Source of the DNA: Archangium sp.
Lineage (GTDB): Bacteria > Myxococcota > Myxococcia > Myxococcales > Myxococcaceae
Direction: 5' to 3'
Assembly (NCBI GenBank): GCA_030695565.1
Contig: JAUYRZ010000108.1
Coordinates: 1-38,617, forward strand
Length of the DNA: 38,617 nt
Each line of letters starts with the position of its first letter. The first letter of the stretch is position 1. Shown piece after piece: positions 1 to 7,532 of the stretch. The position numbers and the translations under genes were made by a program. The notes under the pieces are model-generated. The model saw only the letters and a list, made by a program, of their open reading frames with translations. It made no database searches and was not told the origin of the DNA.

Positions 1-111
1 TTCATCTACCGCGGGCCTGAGCTGGTCACCGAGATCCTCAACACGCTGGAAGAGAAGCTGAGTGACCTGAAGCTCGACTCCATCTCGAAAGCCGTCGGCC
101 GAGATTCATGA
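1..111 (+). CDS. pyrD: Dihydroorotate dehydrogenase, C-terminal end (partial)
   Basis: The frame is open from the first base and stops at TGA 109-111, leaving the last 36 residues. The tail begins FIYRGPELVTEILNTLEEKL and ends DSISKAVGRDS. This resembles the end of class 2 (quinone-linked) dihydroorotate dehydrogenases, which usually read 'hIY.GP.LV..I...L...L...G..SI.EAVG'. The enzyme oxidises dihydroorotate to orotate in pyrimidine synthesis at the inner membrane. The FMN-binding and catalytic parts lie outside the window, so the call rests on a short tail. The gene is convergent with the minus-strand gene that stops at 164, and a hairpin lies between them. Confidence 0.6.
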   Translation, partial: FIYRGPELVTEILNTLEEKLSDLKLDSISKAVGRDS

Positions 112-112
112 C

Positions 113-139
113 TTTTTTCCCTCTCCCTTCGGGAGAGGG
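113..139. terminator. T6 run plus 9-bp hairpin between convergent genes
   Basis: Six T (113-118) precede a perfect hairpin: CCCTCTCCC (119-127), loop TTC, GGGAGAGGG (131-139). It lies between the pyrD-like stop (111) and the stop of the convergent gene (164). Neither strand has a U-tract directly after the stem, so it is not a textbook intrinsic terminator. Its position still suggests a transcript-end structure. A near-identical hairpin occurs at 34795-34823, so this is a dispersed intergenic motif. Confidence 0.45.
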
Positions 140-163
140 GACCTCGTTTCGAACTTGTTTTGC

Positions 164-1801
164 CTAAGTCAGAAGCTGGCCCGTGATCGGCAACGCGACG
201 ATCTTCTCTTTCGCCACCCTGCCGTCCTTCAGCCACGCCGCGCCGAAGTCGCGCACGAACGTGTGCAGCACCCGCTGAATCATCGTCTCGAGCTCCGGCC
301 CATCCAGCGCCAGCTTCGCCTGCAGCGTCGCCAACGCCCGTTTCCCCGCCGATGCACGCAGCTTCGGCATCGGCCCCGCGTCATCGAAGATCCGTGAACA
401 CAGCTCAGTCAGCTTGAGCTCAGGGAACGGCGCGACGTCGACCAACTCATCGACCTCCGCTCGCGCAACCGCCGCCGCGAACAAACGCTGCGGGGTGAGC
501 TCAGCCATCGTCGAACCGAACCGCGCGATGATCTCAGCCGGCGACGGAGAGAGCAGCGCCTGAAACACCGCCCGCTGCTGACGGACCCGATGAAGACTCG
601 CTTCCGACTCAGCCAGCTCACGGCGCGCTCTGAACGGCACCGGCTCTGCGCCCGGCACCTTGAGCGCCTTGAGCGGCCGCCGGCCCAACAACGCCGCCAG
701 CGCCGCCGACTCTTCCTCGAGCGCCAACCAGGTCTCGCCGAACCGCGAGCCCTCTTCGTGCACCAGCTTCTCCACCTGCCGCTTGAGCTTGAGCGTCAAC
801 GAGAACCCGCACTGGAACAACGCCCGCAGCGTCGTCTCGCGCACCACGTCGGTGGCCATGGTGGGGTCGCCGCCCGTGTAGTGCTCGAGGCCGAGATCCA
901 GATAGTCGCGCGCGTGCTCCGACAGCCGCTTGATCGCCAGCGGGTCGCCCGGCTCGGCGCCATCGGCCACCAGCACGCAATTGACCAGGTACCGCACCTC
1001 ACCCTCGAGGTTCTGGCGCTCCACCGAATCGAGGCCCTGAAAGGCCGCGGCCACGTAGTCCACCCGGCCCTGCACCGGCGCGAGCGCCGACTTCGGCTTC
1101 ACCTTGGCGATCTTCTCGGGATCGACCCACGCGAAGACCTTCACCGACTCTTCCAGCGGGGGGAACCCGAGGTCTTCCAGGCGCGCACGGCGGAACTGGT
1201 AGGCCGCCTCTTCGAGCTCGGTCACGGCCTCCCAGCGCACCGACTCGAGGAACCGCCCCAGCTCGAAGGGGTTCTGCGTGACGAGGTCGAAGGTCAACCG
1301 GCGCAACGCGGCTTCATCGACCCCATCGATGCGGAACTCGAGGAGGTACCTGCCCTCGGGCATCTCCATCGTGGGGCCTTCGAGGTCGACGTCGGGGTTC
1401 TCCTCGAGATCGTGAATCGTGACGAGCCGCTTGTAGATGAGCTCGAGCACCTCCATGTCGAGGGCGCTCACCTTCTTCAAGAAGTCTTCGTCGTCTTCAC
1501 CGCGGGCCGCGCGCAGCCAGTGCAGCACCTCGAGCGGATCCATTCGATCACGCTGCCACGCCGCCAGATCCACGAACGTGCGGAACTGTTCGGGCGTAGC
1601 GAGCTGCACGATCTCCGTCGAGTCGGGGAGCCCGACGTCGATGATGGTCGAGTACACGTCTTCGGCGGGCAACGAGCGCACCAGCGCCTTGCCGTCGACT
1701 TCCTCCATCATCGCGTCGATGCGGTTCTTCGGGGCGAGCTCGGTCAGACGACGAACCAGCTCCGCCCTGCGCAACAGTCGCTTCTCCTGGCTCGAGCTCA
1801 C
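164..1801 (-). CDS. DUF6178-like conserved protein
   Basis: A soluble, charged protein of 545 residues with no signal peptide or membrane segment. It is mostly Leu/Glu/Arg-rich and probably helical. The start is GTG (MSSSQEKRLLRRAELVRRL). The stretch with 'RSLPAEDVYSTIIDVGLPDS', then 'ATPEQFRTFVDLAAWQRDR' and 'DPLEVLHWLRAA', matches my recollection of the DUF6178 family found in deltaproteobacteria-type genomes, where no function is established. It is last in a minus-strand set after the lipoprotein gene, 32 bp away, so co-transcription is possible. The family name is from memory and the function is unknown. Confidence 0.7.
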   Translation of the reverse strand: MSSSQEKRLLRRAELVRRLTELAPKNRIDAMMEEVDGKALVRSLPAEDVYSTIIDVGLPDSTEIVQLATPEQFRTFVDLAAWQRDRMDPLEVLHWLRAARGEDDEDFLKKVSALDMEVLELIYKRLVTIHDLEENPDVDLEGPTMEMPEGRYLLEFRIDGVDEAALRRLTFDLVTQNPFELGRFLESVRWEAVTELEEAAYQFRRARLEDLGFPPLEESVKVFAWVDPEKIAKVKPKSALAPVQGRVDYVAAAFQGLDSVERQNLEGEVRYLVNCVLVADGAEPGDPLAIKRLSEHARDYLDLGLEHYTGGDPTMATDVVRETTLRALFQCGFSLTLKLKRQVEKLVHEEGSRFGETWLALEEESAALAALLGRRPLKALKVPGAEPVPFRARRELAESEASLHRVRQQRAVFQALLSPSPAEIIARFGSTMAELTPQRLFAAAVARAEVDELVDVAPFPELKLTELCSRIFDDAGPMPKLRASAGKRALATLQAKLALDGPELETMIQRVLHTFVRDFGAAWLKDGRVAKEKIVALPITGQLLT

Positions 1802-1833
1802 GAAGCTGCCCTATTCGCTTCGGGAAGGCAGAG

Positions 1834-3735
1834 CTAGTTGATCCCGCCGCACAGCCACGTGAGGTTGAACCCGCGCAACACCGGCGTGCTCATGCCGTCG
1901 ACCGAGCGCAGCCCGAACTCCACCCGGAGGAAGCGGGTGCGCGGCACGCCTGCCTGAACCAGGTCGGCCGGGGAGGTGGTGAAGGGCCCGTAGCGCACCA
2001 ACGAAGTCGAGTTGAGCTCGGCCAGCGTGTTGGCCGCCTTCACGAAGACCTGGATCGAGGTGTTGGGAGGGGTCAGTGCATCCCACGTGAGAATGCGCCA
2101 CTGGTTGTCGGCATCGCAGGCCTCGAAGTCTTTCCGGTAGGTGCCGCGCGGCGCGGTGAAGTTGCGCAGCTGGTAGCCGGTGAAGTCCGAGTACGTGTAG
2201 AGGCCGCCGGGCTGCTGCGGTGTCCTGGTGATCGCGCCCGTCGCGTTGTCGATCTTGGTGGCGTTGCCCGAGCCGTTGTTCACCCAGGGGTTGCCGTCGG
2301 CGTCGAGCCCCACGCCGATGCTCTGGGCGGTCTGCGCGTCGCTCATGTCGATGAAGTCGGCCGTGCCGTACGGAATGATCGCGCCGGTCTCAGCATCGAA
2401 CCGAATCAGCTGGGCCTTCGCGCCACCGTAGCCCGACATGAAGACCCGGCCATTGGCGTCGACCGCGATGCCGCGACCCCACTCGAAGGCGGTGCCCTGG
2501 GCGCTGCGCGCAGCGCTGAAGTCGAACTTGGTCCACGTGCCCGTCGAGTGATCGTACCGGCAGGCAAACGGGCCCAGCGCCCACCCCGGCAGCCAGACCC
2601 GGTTCTTCGCGTCGATGCCGATGCCGTAGGCCTGGCACTCGGGGCTGTTCTGGATCGCGTCGGTGACCAGGCTGCCGGTGAGCGTGTTGATCAACGCCAG
2701 ATGCGCCACTCCCGGCTCGACCACCCAGAGCCGCTGCAGCCGATCCACGATGGCGCCATACGGGCCGAAGCCGATCTCCACGTAGTTGAGCCCACCGGGC
2801 GAAACGGGGAGCAGCTCGCCGTTGGCCGAGTTGAGCTTGTACATGCGGCGCTCGAAGAAGATGCCCAGCCAGACGTCGCCCGCCGAACCTTCACCACCGG
2901 CCGAGACCGCCAGGGCGCGACCGCCCACCTCGCTGCCCCCCGTGGGCACGGCGCCCACCGGCTTGGTGAAGAGCACGCACTCGTCATAGGTGGCCGGGTT
3001 GGCCACGTCGGTGGGGATGATCATCTCGCCGTCGGCCGGAGAGGTGCTGATCTGCCCGTCGCCGTTGATGTCGCGGCTGGTCTCGATGGTGCCGTTGCCG
3101 TTGCGATCGATGCACGACGAAGGATCGTTGGCGATCTTGGTGACCGAGCCCTGCTTGCCGATGCCGCGGTTGGCCACGAACATGTCGCCGTAGAGATCGA
3201 GCGCGGTGCGGCTGGGGTGCCAGGTCTGATCAGCCCGAATGGTGTGCACGGCGCCCCCCGCACACGGAGGCCCGGAGCTGTTCGCACAGTCTTTGGGGAT
3301 GACGGAGAAGTAGCGGCCCACCTCGCGACCGGTGCGGGTGTCGTACTTCGAGACCCAGCCCTGCGCGTCGTTGGCGATCCACATGAAATAGAACTCGGCC
3401 GAGCCCTGGTTGAGCACCACGTGCCCATTGGGGTCGAGCTTCACGCCGTCGCCCTGCCCGCCCGCGCCACCGTCGAGCGTGAAGCCGCCCGCGTCGGGGC
3501 CGATGCCGATCACCGTGGTGCCGTCACCGGCATCCGACACGACGCCGCCACCACCTGCGCCACCGGTACCACCACCTGCGCCCGTACCGCCGCCGGTGCC
3601 TGCGCCTGAACCGCCATCACCCGTTCCAGCGCCGGTGCCACCGTCTTGTTTGATGACCACCGTATTGCCGCACTGACACTGACAACCGGTCACCGACATC
3701 ACCAACACCAGCACGGACCCATGAACGAGCTTCAT
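1834..3735 (-). CDS. Surface lipoprotein with beta-propeller-like repeats
   Basis: The preferred start is the ATG at 3735, because it puts a signal peptide (MKLVHGSVLVLVMSVTGC) and a lipobox (VTGC) at the N-terminus. An upstream in-frame ATG at 3759 would add eight polar residues. After the lipid Cys comes a Gly/Thr/Asp-rich linker of about 60 residues, then a long beta region with blades of the NHL/virginiamycin-B-lyase type ('GIGIDAKNRVWLPG', 'GIAVDANGRVFMSGYG', 'GVGLDADGNPWVNNG'). An Asp/Asn-rich segment (DRNGNGTIE...DINGDGQIS) looks like paired EF-hand-type calcium loops. It is probably an outer-membrane or surface protein. The ligand is unknown. A TVP-type secretion pathway cannot be judged. 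Confidence 0.75.
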   Translation of the reverse strand: MKLVHGSVLVLVMSVTGCQCQCGNTVVIKQDGGTGAGTGDGGSGAGTGGGTGAGGGTGGAGGGGVVSDAGDGTTVIGIGPDAGGFTLDGGAGGQGDGVKLDPNGHVVLNQGSAEFYFMWIANDAQGWVSKYDTRTGREVGRYFSVIPKDCANSSGPPCAGGAVHTIRADQTWHPSRTALDLYGDMFVANRGIGKQGSVTKIANDPSSCIDRNGNGTIETSRDINGDGQISTSPADGEMIIPTDVANPATYDECVLFTKPVGAVPTGGSEVGGRALAVSAGGEGSAGDVWLGIFFERRMYKLNSANGELLPVSPGGLNYVEIGFGPYGAIVDRLQRLWVVEPGVAHLALINTLTGSLVTDAIQNSPECQAYGIGIDAKNRVWLPGWALGPFACRYDHSTGTWTKFDFSAARSAQGTAFEWGRGIAVDANGRVFMSGYGGAKAQLIRFDAETGAIIPYGTADFIDMSDAQTAQSIGVGLDADGNPWVNNGSGNATKIDNATGAITRTPQQPGGLYTYSDFTGYQLRNFTAPRGTYRKDFEACDADNQWRILTWDALTPPNTSIQVFVKAANTLAELNSTSLVRYGPFTTSPADLVQAGVPRTRFLRVEFGLRSVDGMSTPVLRGFNLTWLCGGIN

Positions 3736-3760
3736 GGGCCGGAGTGTCGGTGGGCCCATG
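3733..3760 (-). promoter_or_regulatory. Inverted repeat enclosing the lipoprotein start codon
   Basis: CATGGGCC (3733-3740) and GGCCCATG (3753-3760) form a perfect 8-bp stem with a 12-base loop. One arm contains the preferred start codon (3735) and the other contains the alternative upstream ATG (3759). No good Shine-Dalgarno sequence precedes the ATG at 3735. In the mRNA this stem would mask the start. Its role is inferred only from position. Confidence 0.3.
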
Positions 3761-3783
3761 ACATCAGGTCAACCGGTTCCCTC

Positions 3784-3803
3784 GTCGCTCCGCCTCGGCC
3801 AGG
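3784..3803 (+). repeat. Short fragment of the stop/start junction repeat
   Basis: About 20 bases (GTCGCTCCGCCTCGGCCAGG) match the left end of the dispersed repeat seen at 7189-7531, with about two differences. It lies just downstream of the engB stop and reads opposite to the flanking minus-strand genes, unlike the full copies. It is too short to be sure it is a true remnant. Confidence 0.4.
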
Positions 3804-3804
3804 G

Positions 3805-4410
3805 CTAACCGATGATGCCCAGCAGCGTGCGCCACACGTCCTGATGACCGATGTCGTCATGCGACGAGAAGCCGAGCAGCGAGTTGTCGGGCAGCTCGAG
3901 CTTCTGCTGAATCTTCAGCAACTGCGGCTTGCGCGCCGACTTGCTGATGCGATCGAGCTTGGTGGCCACCACGAGAATGCGGGGCGGCTTGTCCTGGAGG
4001 AAGTCGAGCATCTCGAGATCGTCGGGCGTGGGGCCGATCTCACCGTCGATGATGCACACCACCACCTTGAGCGTGTGCCGATTGCTCAGGTACGTGTTGA
4101 TCATGCGATCCCAGATCGCGCGCTCCGACTTGGGCACCTTGGCGAAGCCGTAGCCGGGCAGATCGCACAGGCGAACGGTGCGCTTCTTCGCGCGGTGCTC
4201 GAGGGCGACGTCGAAGAAGTTGAGCGTCTTGGTGCGCCCCGGGGTGTTCGACACGCGCACCAGCTTGCGGCGGTTGGCGAGCGTGTTGATCATCGACGAC
4301 TTGCCGACGTTGGAGCGGCCCACGAAGGCCACTTCGGGGATGTTTTCCCGGGGGTAGTCGTCGAGCTGGGTGGCGGTGGTGACGAACTCTGCTGTGAGGA
4401 CTTTGATCAT
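3805..4410 (-). CDS. engB: Ribosome biogenesis GTPase EngB/YsxC
   Basis: A small TRAFAC GTPase needed for large-subunit ribosome assembly. All G motifs are visible: G1 GRSNVGKSS (31-39), G2 in TPGRTKTLNFF, G3 DLPGYG (83-88), G4 TKLD (150-153, where TKAD is more usual) and G5 around FSS (181-183). Its 201 residues are normal for the family. The ATG at 4410 is directly preceded by a copy of the dispersed junction repeat, which separates it from the upstream cytochrome gene. It has no neighbouring ribosomal genes. Confidence 0.95.
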   Translation of the reverse strand: MIKVLTAEFVTTATQLDDYPRENIPEVAFVGRSNVGKSSMINTLANRRKLVRVSNTPGRTKTLNFFDVALEHRAKKRTVRLCDLPGYGFAKVPKSERAIWDRMINTYLSNRHTLKVVVCIIDGEIGPTPDDLEMLDFLQDKPPRILVVATKLDRISKSARKPQLLKIQQKLELPDNSLLGFSSHDDIGHQDVWRTLLGIIG

Positions 4411-4498
4411 GGAACGGAGACGCCAGCAGCCAAGGGCTGCGCGAGACAGACGGGAGCGCAGCGGACGGCTGGCCGAGTCGAAGTGACCCGGATCATGG
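4405..4498 (-). repeat. Junction repeat between cytochrome c stop and engB start
   Basis: The 82 bases between the cytochrome stop (4493-4495) and the engB ATG are a diverged copy of the unit at 7189-7531, read in the direction of transcription. The core is about 4413-4490. It is bounded by an exact 8-bp direct repeat, GATCATGG at 4405-4412 and at 4491-4498. One repeat holds the engB start codon and the other holds the cytochrome stop codon. The hairpin arms are GCAGCC/GGCTGC with a 3-base loop. The equivalent arms elsewhere are GCAGCG/CGCTGC. A likely pre-insertion state is an ATGA overlap of the two genes. Confidence 0.75.
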
Positions 4499-4996
4499 TG
4501 TTTGGGCGAGCTCCGCGGCCTTGAGCGGTGGCATCACCTGCGCCTTGCGCTTTTGCCGCTCGATCGTCCAGTGATCGATCGCCTTGAGCTTGGCGGCGAA
4601 GTCGAAAGGTTTGAGTGAGGGGCTGGCGGCGTCGTGGCAGGCCCGGCAGGACTTCTCTGCGGGGTCGACCAGGCCGACCAGGCGCGCCAGCTCAGGGTCC
4701 TTCATCACGTAGTTGGCCGAATAGAACTGGCCCCCGCCGTGGCAGCTCTCACAGGCCACGTGGGCGGCCTTCTGATCGGTCTGGTTGGGAGAGTGGCACG
4801 ACAGGCAGCGCACGTCCTTCTGCTGCTGCGGGGAGAGCACGTCGCGGGCGCGCGCGTGGCCGGTCGCCTGCCAGGCCGCGTACGCGTCGGGGTGGCAGGC
4901 CTGGCAGCTCTCGGAGCCGAGGAAGTCGTGGGCCCACACAGCCACGCCCCCACATGCGATCGACAGCGCGAGAACTCGAGAAAGCAGCGGACGCAT
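4493..4996 (-). CDS. Periplasmic tetraheme cytochrome c
   Basis: A secreted protein of 167 residues with a signal peptide (MRPLLSRVLALSIACGGVAVWA). It has four CxxCH haem c motifs: CQACH (31-35), CLSCH (64-68), CESCH (82-86) and CRACH (117-121). The spacing and the 'SCQACHPDAYAAWQATGHA' opening resemble the cytochrome c554/multihaem nitrite-reductase-associated electron carrier families. It probably carries electrons in the periplasm. The partner cannot be named because no reductase or oxidase lies nearby. It is divergent from the gene at 5026 with only 29 bp between the start codons. Confidence 0.85.
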   Translation of the reverse strand: MRPLLSRVLALSIACGGVAVWAHDFLGSESCQACHPDAYAAWQATGHARARDVLSPQQQKDVRCLSCHSPNQTDQKAAHVACESCHGGGQFYSANYVMKDPELARLVGLVDPAEKSCRACHDAASPSLKPFDFAAKLKAIDHWTIERQKRKAQVMPPLKAAELAQTP

Positions 4997-5025
4997 CGGC
5001 AGTTGCGTAGCATCGGTCTTCCTCT

Positions 5026-5484
5026 ATGTCGCGTCTCGCCTTCCTGCTCACCCTGGCGCCCCTGCTGGCCTTCGCCAAGCCCTGGCAGGGCATCGTTCCG
5101 GGCGGAGGCTCCAGTGAACTCGATGTGGTCGGCAAGTTCGGTGAACCGACCCGGCGGGTCTCGGCGCGCGGGCAGCTGGTGCTGGTCTTCTCCGGGGTGC
5201 AGGCCATCAAGGGCACGGTGCAGGCGCAGTTCAAGTGCGACCCCGGCACCAAAGAGGTGCAGCGCATCGACGTCTATCCAGAGCCGGTGATCGACCTGTC
5301 GGCCATCGAGAAGAGCTACGGCCGCTCGTGCCAGGCCACCGGGGGCGAAGAGCCCTGCTACTGGCGCAAGGAGACCGCGCAGAAGCACCCCTACTTCCTC
5401 TACTCGAAGCTCGGCCTGGCCATCTTCTTCAAGGACGACGACACGACGGTGCTCTCGTTCGCCTTCTTGCCGCCTCAAGCCTGA
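5026..5484 (+). CDS. Secreted protein of unknown function
   Basis: The protein has 152 residues and a clear signal peptide (MSRLAFLLTLAPLLAFA). The mature part is beta-rich with three Cys (CDPG, SCQATG, EEPCYW) and the segment 'GKFGEPTRR', which recalls small outer-membrane-assembly or lipoprotein folds of the SmpA/BamE kind. That resemblance is weak. Its stop overlaps the coaE start by one base (TGATG), so the two are translationally coupled. Confidence 0.75.
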   Translation: MSRLAFLLTLAPLLAFAKPWQGIVPGGGSSELDVVGKFGEPTRRVSARGQLVLVFSGVQAIKGTVQAQFKCDPGTKEVQRIDVYPEPVIDLSAIEKSYGRSCQATGGEEPCYWRKETAQKHPYFLYSKLGLAIFFKDDDTTVLSFAFLPPQA

Positions 5485-6074
5485 TGCGGCTCTACGGGCT
5501 CACCGGGGGCATCGCTTCGGGCAAGTCGACCGTGTCGGCCTTCTTTCGCGAGGCCGGCATTCCGGTGATCGACGCCGACGCGCTCGCCCGCGAAGTGGTG
5601 GAGCCGGGCCAGCCCGCGCTCGCGGAGATCTCCGCGCGTTTTCCCGGCACCCTCACGGCTGAGGGCACGCTCGATCGCGCGAAGCTGGGTGCGTTGATCT
5701 TCCAGGATCCCGCGGAGCGCGCGGCCCTGGGCGCCATCACCCACCCGCGCATTCAGGCCCTCGCCCTGGAGCGCACCACCGCGCTCGCCGCCACCGGCGC
5801 AACGGCGGCGATCTACGACGCGCCGCTGCTGATCGAGAACAAGCTCTCCGAGGCCATGAACGGCGTCATCCTGGTGACCTGCCCTCCCGAGGTGCAGCTC
5901 GCCCGCTTGATGGCCCGAAACGCGCTCACCGAAGCGCAGGCCCGCCAGCGCATCGACTCACAGATGTCACTGGAGCAGAAGCGGCCGTTCGCCACCTGGC
6001 TCATCGACAATGGGGGCTCGCTGGAGGCCACCCGAGCGCAGGTGAAAAAGGTGATCGCCGGTTGGAAAGAGTAG
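5484..6074 (+). CDS. coaE: Dephospho-CoA kinase
   Basis: It phosphorylates the 3'-OH of dephospho-CoA, the last step of CoA synthesis. The P-loop GGIASGKS is at residues 8-15. The family motif VIDADALAREVVEPG follows at 28-42, and 'THPRI' and 'YDAPLLIENK' complete the signature. Its 196 residues are normal. The ATG at 5484 gives the P-loop its usual position. A longer open frame upstream in the same phase overlaps the preceding gene and is not used. The SDR gene follows after 9 bp. Confidence 0.95.
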   Translation: MRLYGLTGGIASGKSTVSAFFREAGIPVIDADALAREVVEPGQPALAEISARFPGTLTAEGTLDRAKLGALIFQDPAERAALGAITHPRIQALALERTTALAATGATAAIYDAPLLIENKLSEAMNGVILVTCPPEVQLARLMARNALTEAQARQRIDSQMSLEQKRPFATWLIDNGGSLEATRAQVKKVIAGWKE

Positions 6075-6083
6075 GTTCACGCG

Positions 6084-7193
6084 GTGCTCACCGCCTTCGT
6101 CACCGGCTACCCCGGCTTCATCGGCAAGCGGCTGGTCAAATACCTCGCGAAAGAGAACCCCGACGGGCGCATCACGCTGCTCGTGCAGCCGAAGTTCCTC
6201 AAAGAGGCGCAAGGCTACGCGGCGGCCCTCGAGGGCGCGAAGGTCGACGTCATCTCGGGCGACATCGTCGACATGCACCTGGGGCTGGCGGGCCCGGAGT
6301 ACCAACGGCTGGTCGACGAGACGACGCACATCTTCCACCTCGCGGCGGTCAGCTACCTGGGCATGCCCCACGACGTCGCGCGCAAGGTGAACGTCGAAGG
6401 CACCCGCGGCGTGCTCGAGCTGGCGCGCGAGTGCAGCAAGCTCGAACGGTTCGTGCACTACAGCACCACCTACGTCTCCGGCGATCGGGTGGGGGTGGTG
6501 GCGGAAGACGAGCTCGAGCAGGGCCAGGCCTTCCGCAACGCGTACGAAGAGACCAAGTACGAAGCCGAGCGCCTGGTGCGCCGCGCGATGAAACACCTGC
6601 CGATCACCATCATCCGGCCCTCCACCGTGGTGGGCGACTCGGAGACGGGTGAGATCGATCGCTTCGAGGGCCCCTACTACCTCGGCATGTTGCTGGTGCT
6701 CTCGCCGCTGGTGCTGCCGCTGCCGCTTCCCGGTAACGGGGTCGCGCCGCTCAACGTGGTGCCCGTCGACTTCGTGGTCGAGGCGACGTGGGTGCTGGCC
6801 CAGAAATCCGAGGCGATCGGCAAGACCGTACACCTGGTCGACCCGAACCCGATGAGCGCCCGCCGTGTCTACGAACTCATCGCGGAACGCGCGAACAAGA
6901 AGCTGCCCCGCTTCAGCCTCTCGGCGCGCGCAGCCGACCTGTTCTTGCGCATTCCCGGCGTGGAGAAGCTCGCCCGCCCCCAACGCGCGGCGATTCAGTA
7001 CGTGAATCACCTGGTGCTCTACAACTGCCACACCGCGCTCGAGCTGCTCGACGGCACTGGCGTGCGCTGCCCGCCTCTCTCCACCTATCTCGACAAGCTG
7101 ATCGACTTCGCGATGCTCAGCTGGAAAGCGCGGCAAGACGGCGCCGCAGCCGAAGAACTCGATGATCCCCTCGATCGACCTGCACGCTCATGA
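6084..7193 (+). CDS. Extended SDR: NAD(P)-dependent epimerase/acyl-thioester reductase-like
   Basis: An extended short-chain dehydrogenase of 369 residues. It has a Rossmann motif TGYPGFIG (7-14), 'HLAAVSYLG', and the catalytic pair Y154/K158 (YEETK) after a Ser-rich strand (HYSTTYVSGD). The layout 'FVTGYPGFIGKRLVKYL...ITLLVQ' with 'KVNVEGTRGVLELA' and 'IRPSTVVGDSETG' fits both NAD-epimerases and the reductase domain of fatty acyl-CoA reductases. The start is GTG at 6084. Two hotdog dehydratase genes follow, so a role in fatty-acyl or polyketide-type metabolism is a reasonable inference. Its stop codon TGA (7191-7193) lies inside the first repeat unit. Confidence 0.85.
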   Translation: MLTAFVTGYPGFIGKRLVKYLAKENPDGRITLLVQPKFLKEAQGYAAALEGAKVDVISGDIVDMHLGLAGPEYQRLVDETTHIFHLAAVSYLGMPHDVARKVNVEGTRGVLELARECSKLERFVHYSTTYVSGDRVGVVAEDELEQGQAFRNAYEETKYEAERLVRRAMKHLPITIIRPSTVVGDSETGEIDRFEGPYYLGMLLVLSPLVLPLPLPGNGVAPLNVVPVDFVVEATWVLAQKSEAIGKTVHLVDPNPMSARRVYELIAERANKKLPRFSLSARAADLFLRIPGVEKLARPQRAAIQYVNHLVLYNCHTALELLDGTGVRCPPLSTYLDKLIDFAMLSWKARQDGAAAEELDDPLDRPARS

Positions 7194-7531
7194 CTCTGAT
7201 TTCTTGGTCGTTCCGCCTCGGCCAGCTGTCCACTTCGTTCCCATCTGTCTCGCGCAGCGTTCCGCTGCTGGCGGCTCCACTCCATGACTCTGGTCGTTCC
7301 GCCTCGGCCAGCTGTCCGCTTCGCTCCCATCTGTCTCGCGCAGCGTTCCGCTGCTGGCGGCTCACTCCATGACTCTGGTCGTTCCGCCTCGGCCAGCTGT
7401 CCGCTTCGCTCCCATCTGTCTCGCGCAGCGTTCCGCTGCTGGCGGCTCCACTCCATGACTCTGGTCGTTCCGCCTCGGCCAGCTGTCCGCTTCGCTCCCA
7501 TCTGTCCGTTCCGCTGCTGGCGGCTCCACTC
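7189..7531 (+). repeat. Four-unit tandem array of the stop/start junction repeat
   Basis: Four contiguous units start with CATGACT at 7189, 7283, 7368 and 7454, with lengths of about 94, 85, 86 and 78 bp. A further CATGACT at 7532 is the MaoC gene start. Unit 1 has 8 extra bases (ATTTCTTG) after CTCTG. Unit 4 lacks 8 bases (TCGCGCAG), which removes one arm of the hairpin GCAGCG-TTC-CGCTGC present in units 1-3. The array exactly fills the space between the SDR stop (7191-7193) and the MaoC ATG (7533). No spacers separate the units, so it is not CRISPR. Single copies occur at 4405-4498 and 9753-9840. Confidence 0.9.
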
Positions 7532-7532
7532 C

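Noticed and set aside
3540-3640. Simple-sequence repeat of Gly/Thr codons
   Set aside because: It is a low-complexity linker of the lipoprotein, common in such proteins, and not a separate element.
7189-7531. CRISPR-like array
   Set aside because: The units are contiguous with no variable spacers, they are 78-94 bp long and no cas gene is present.
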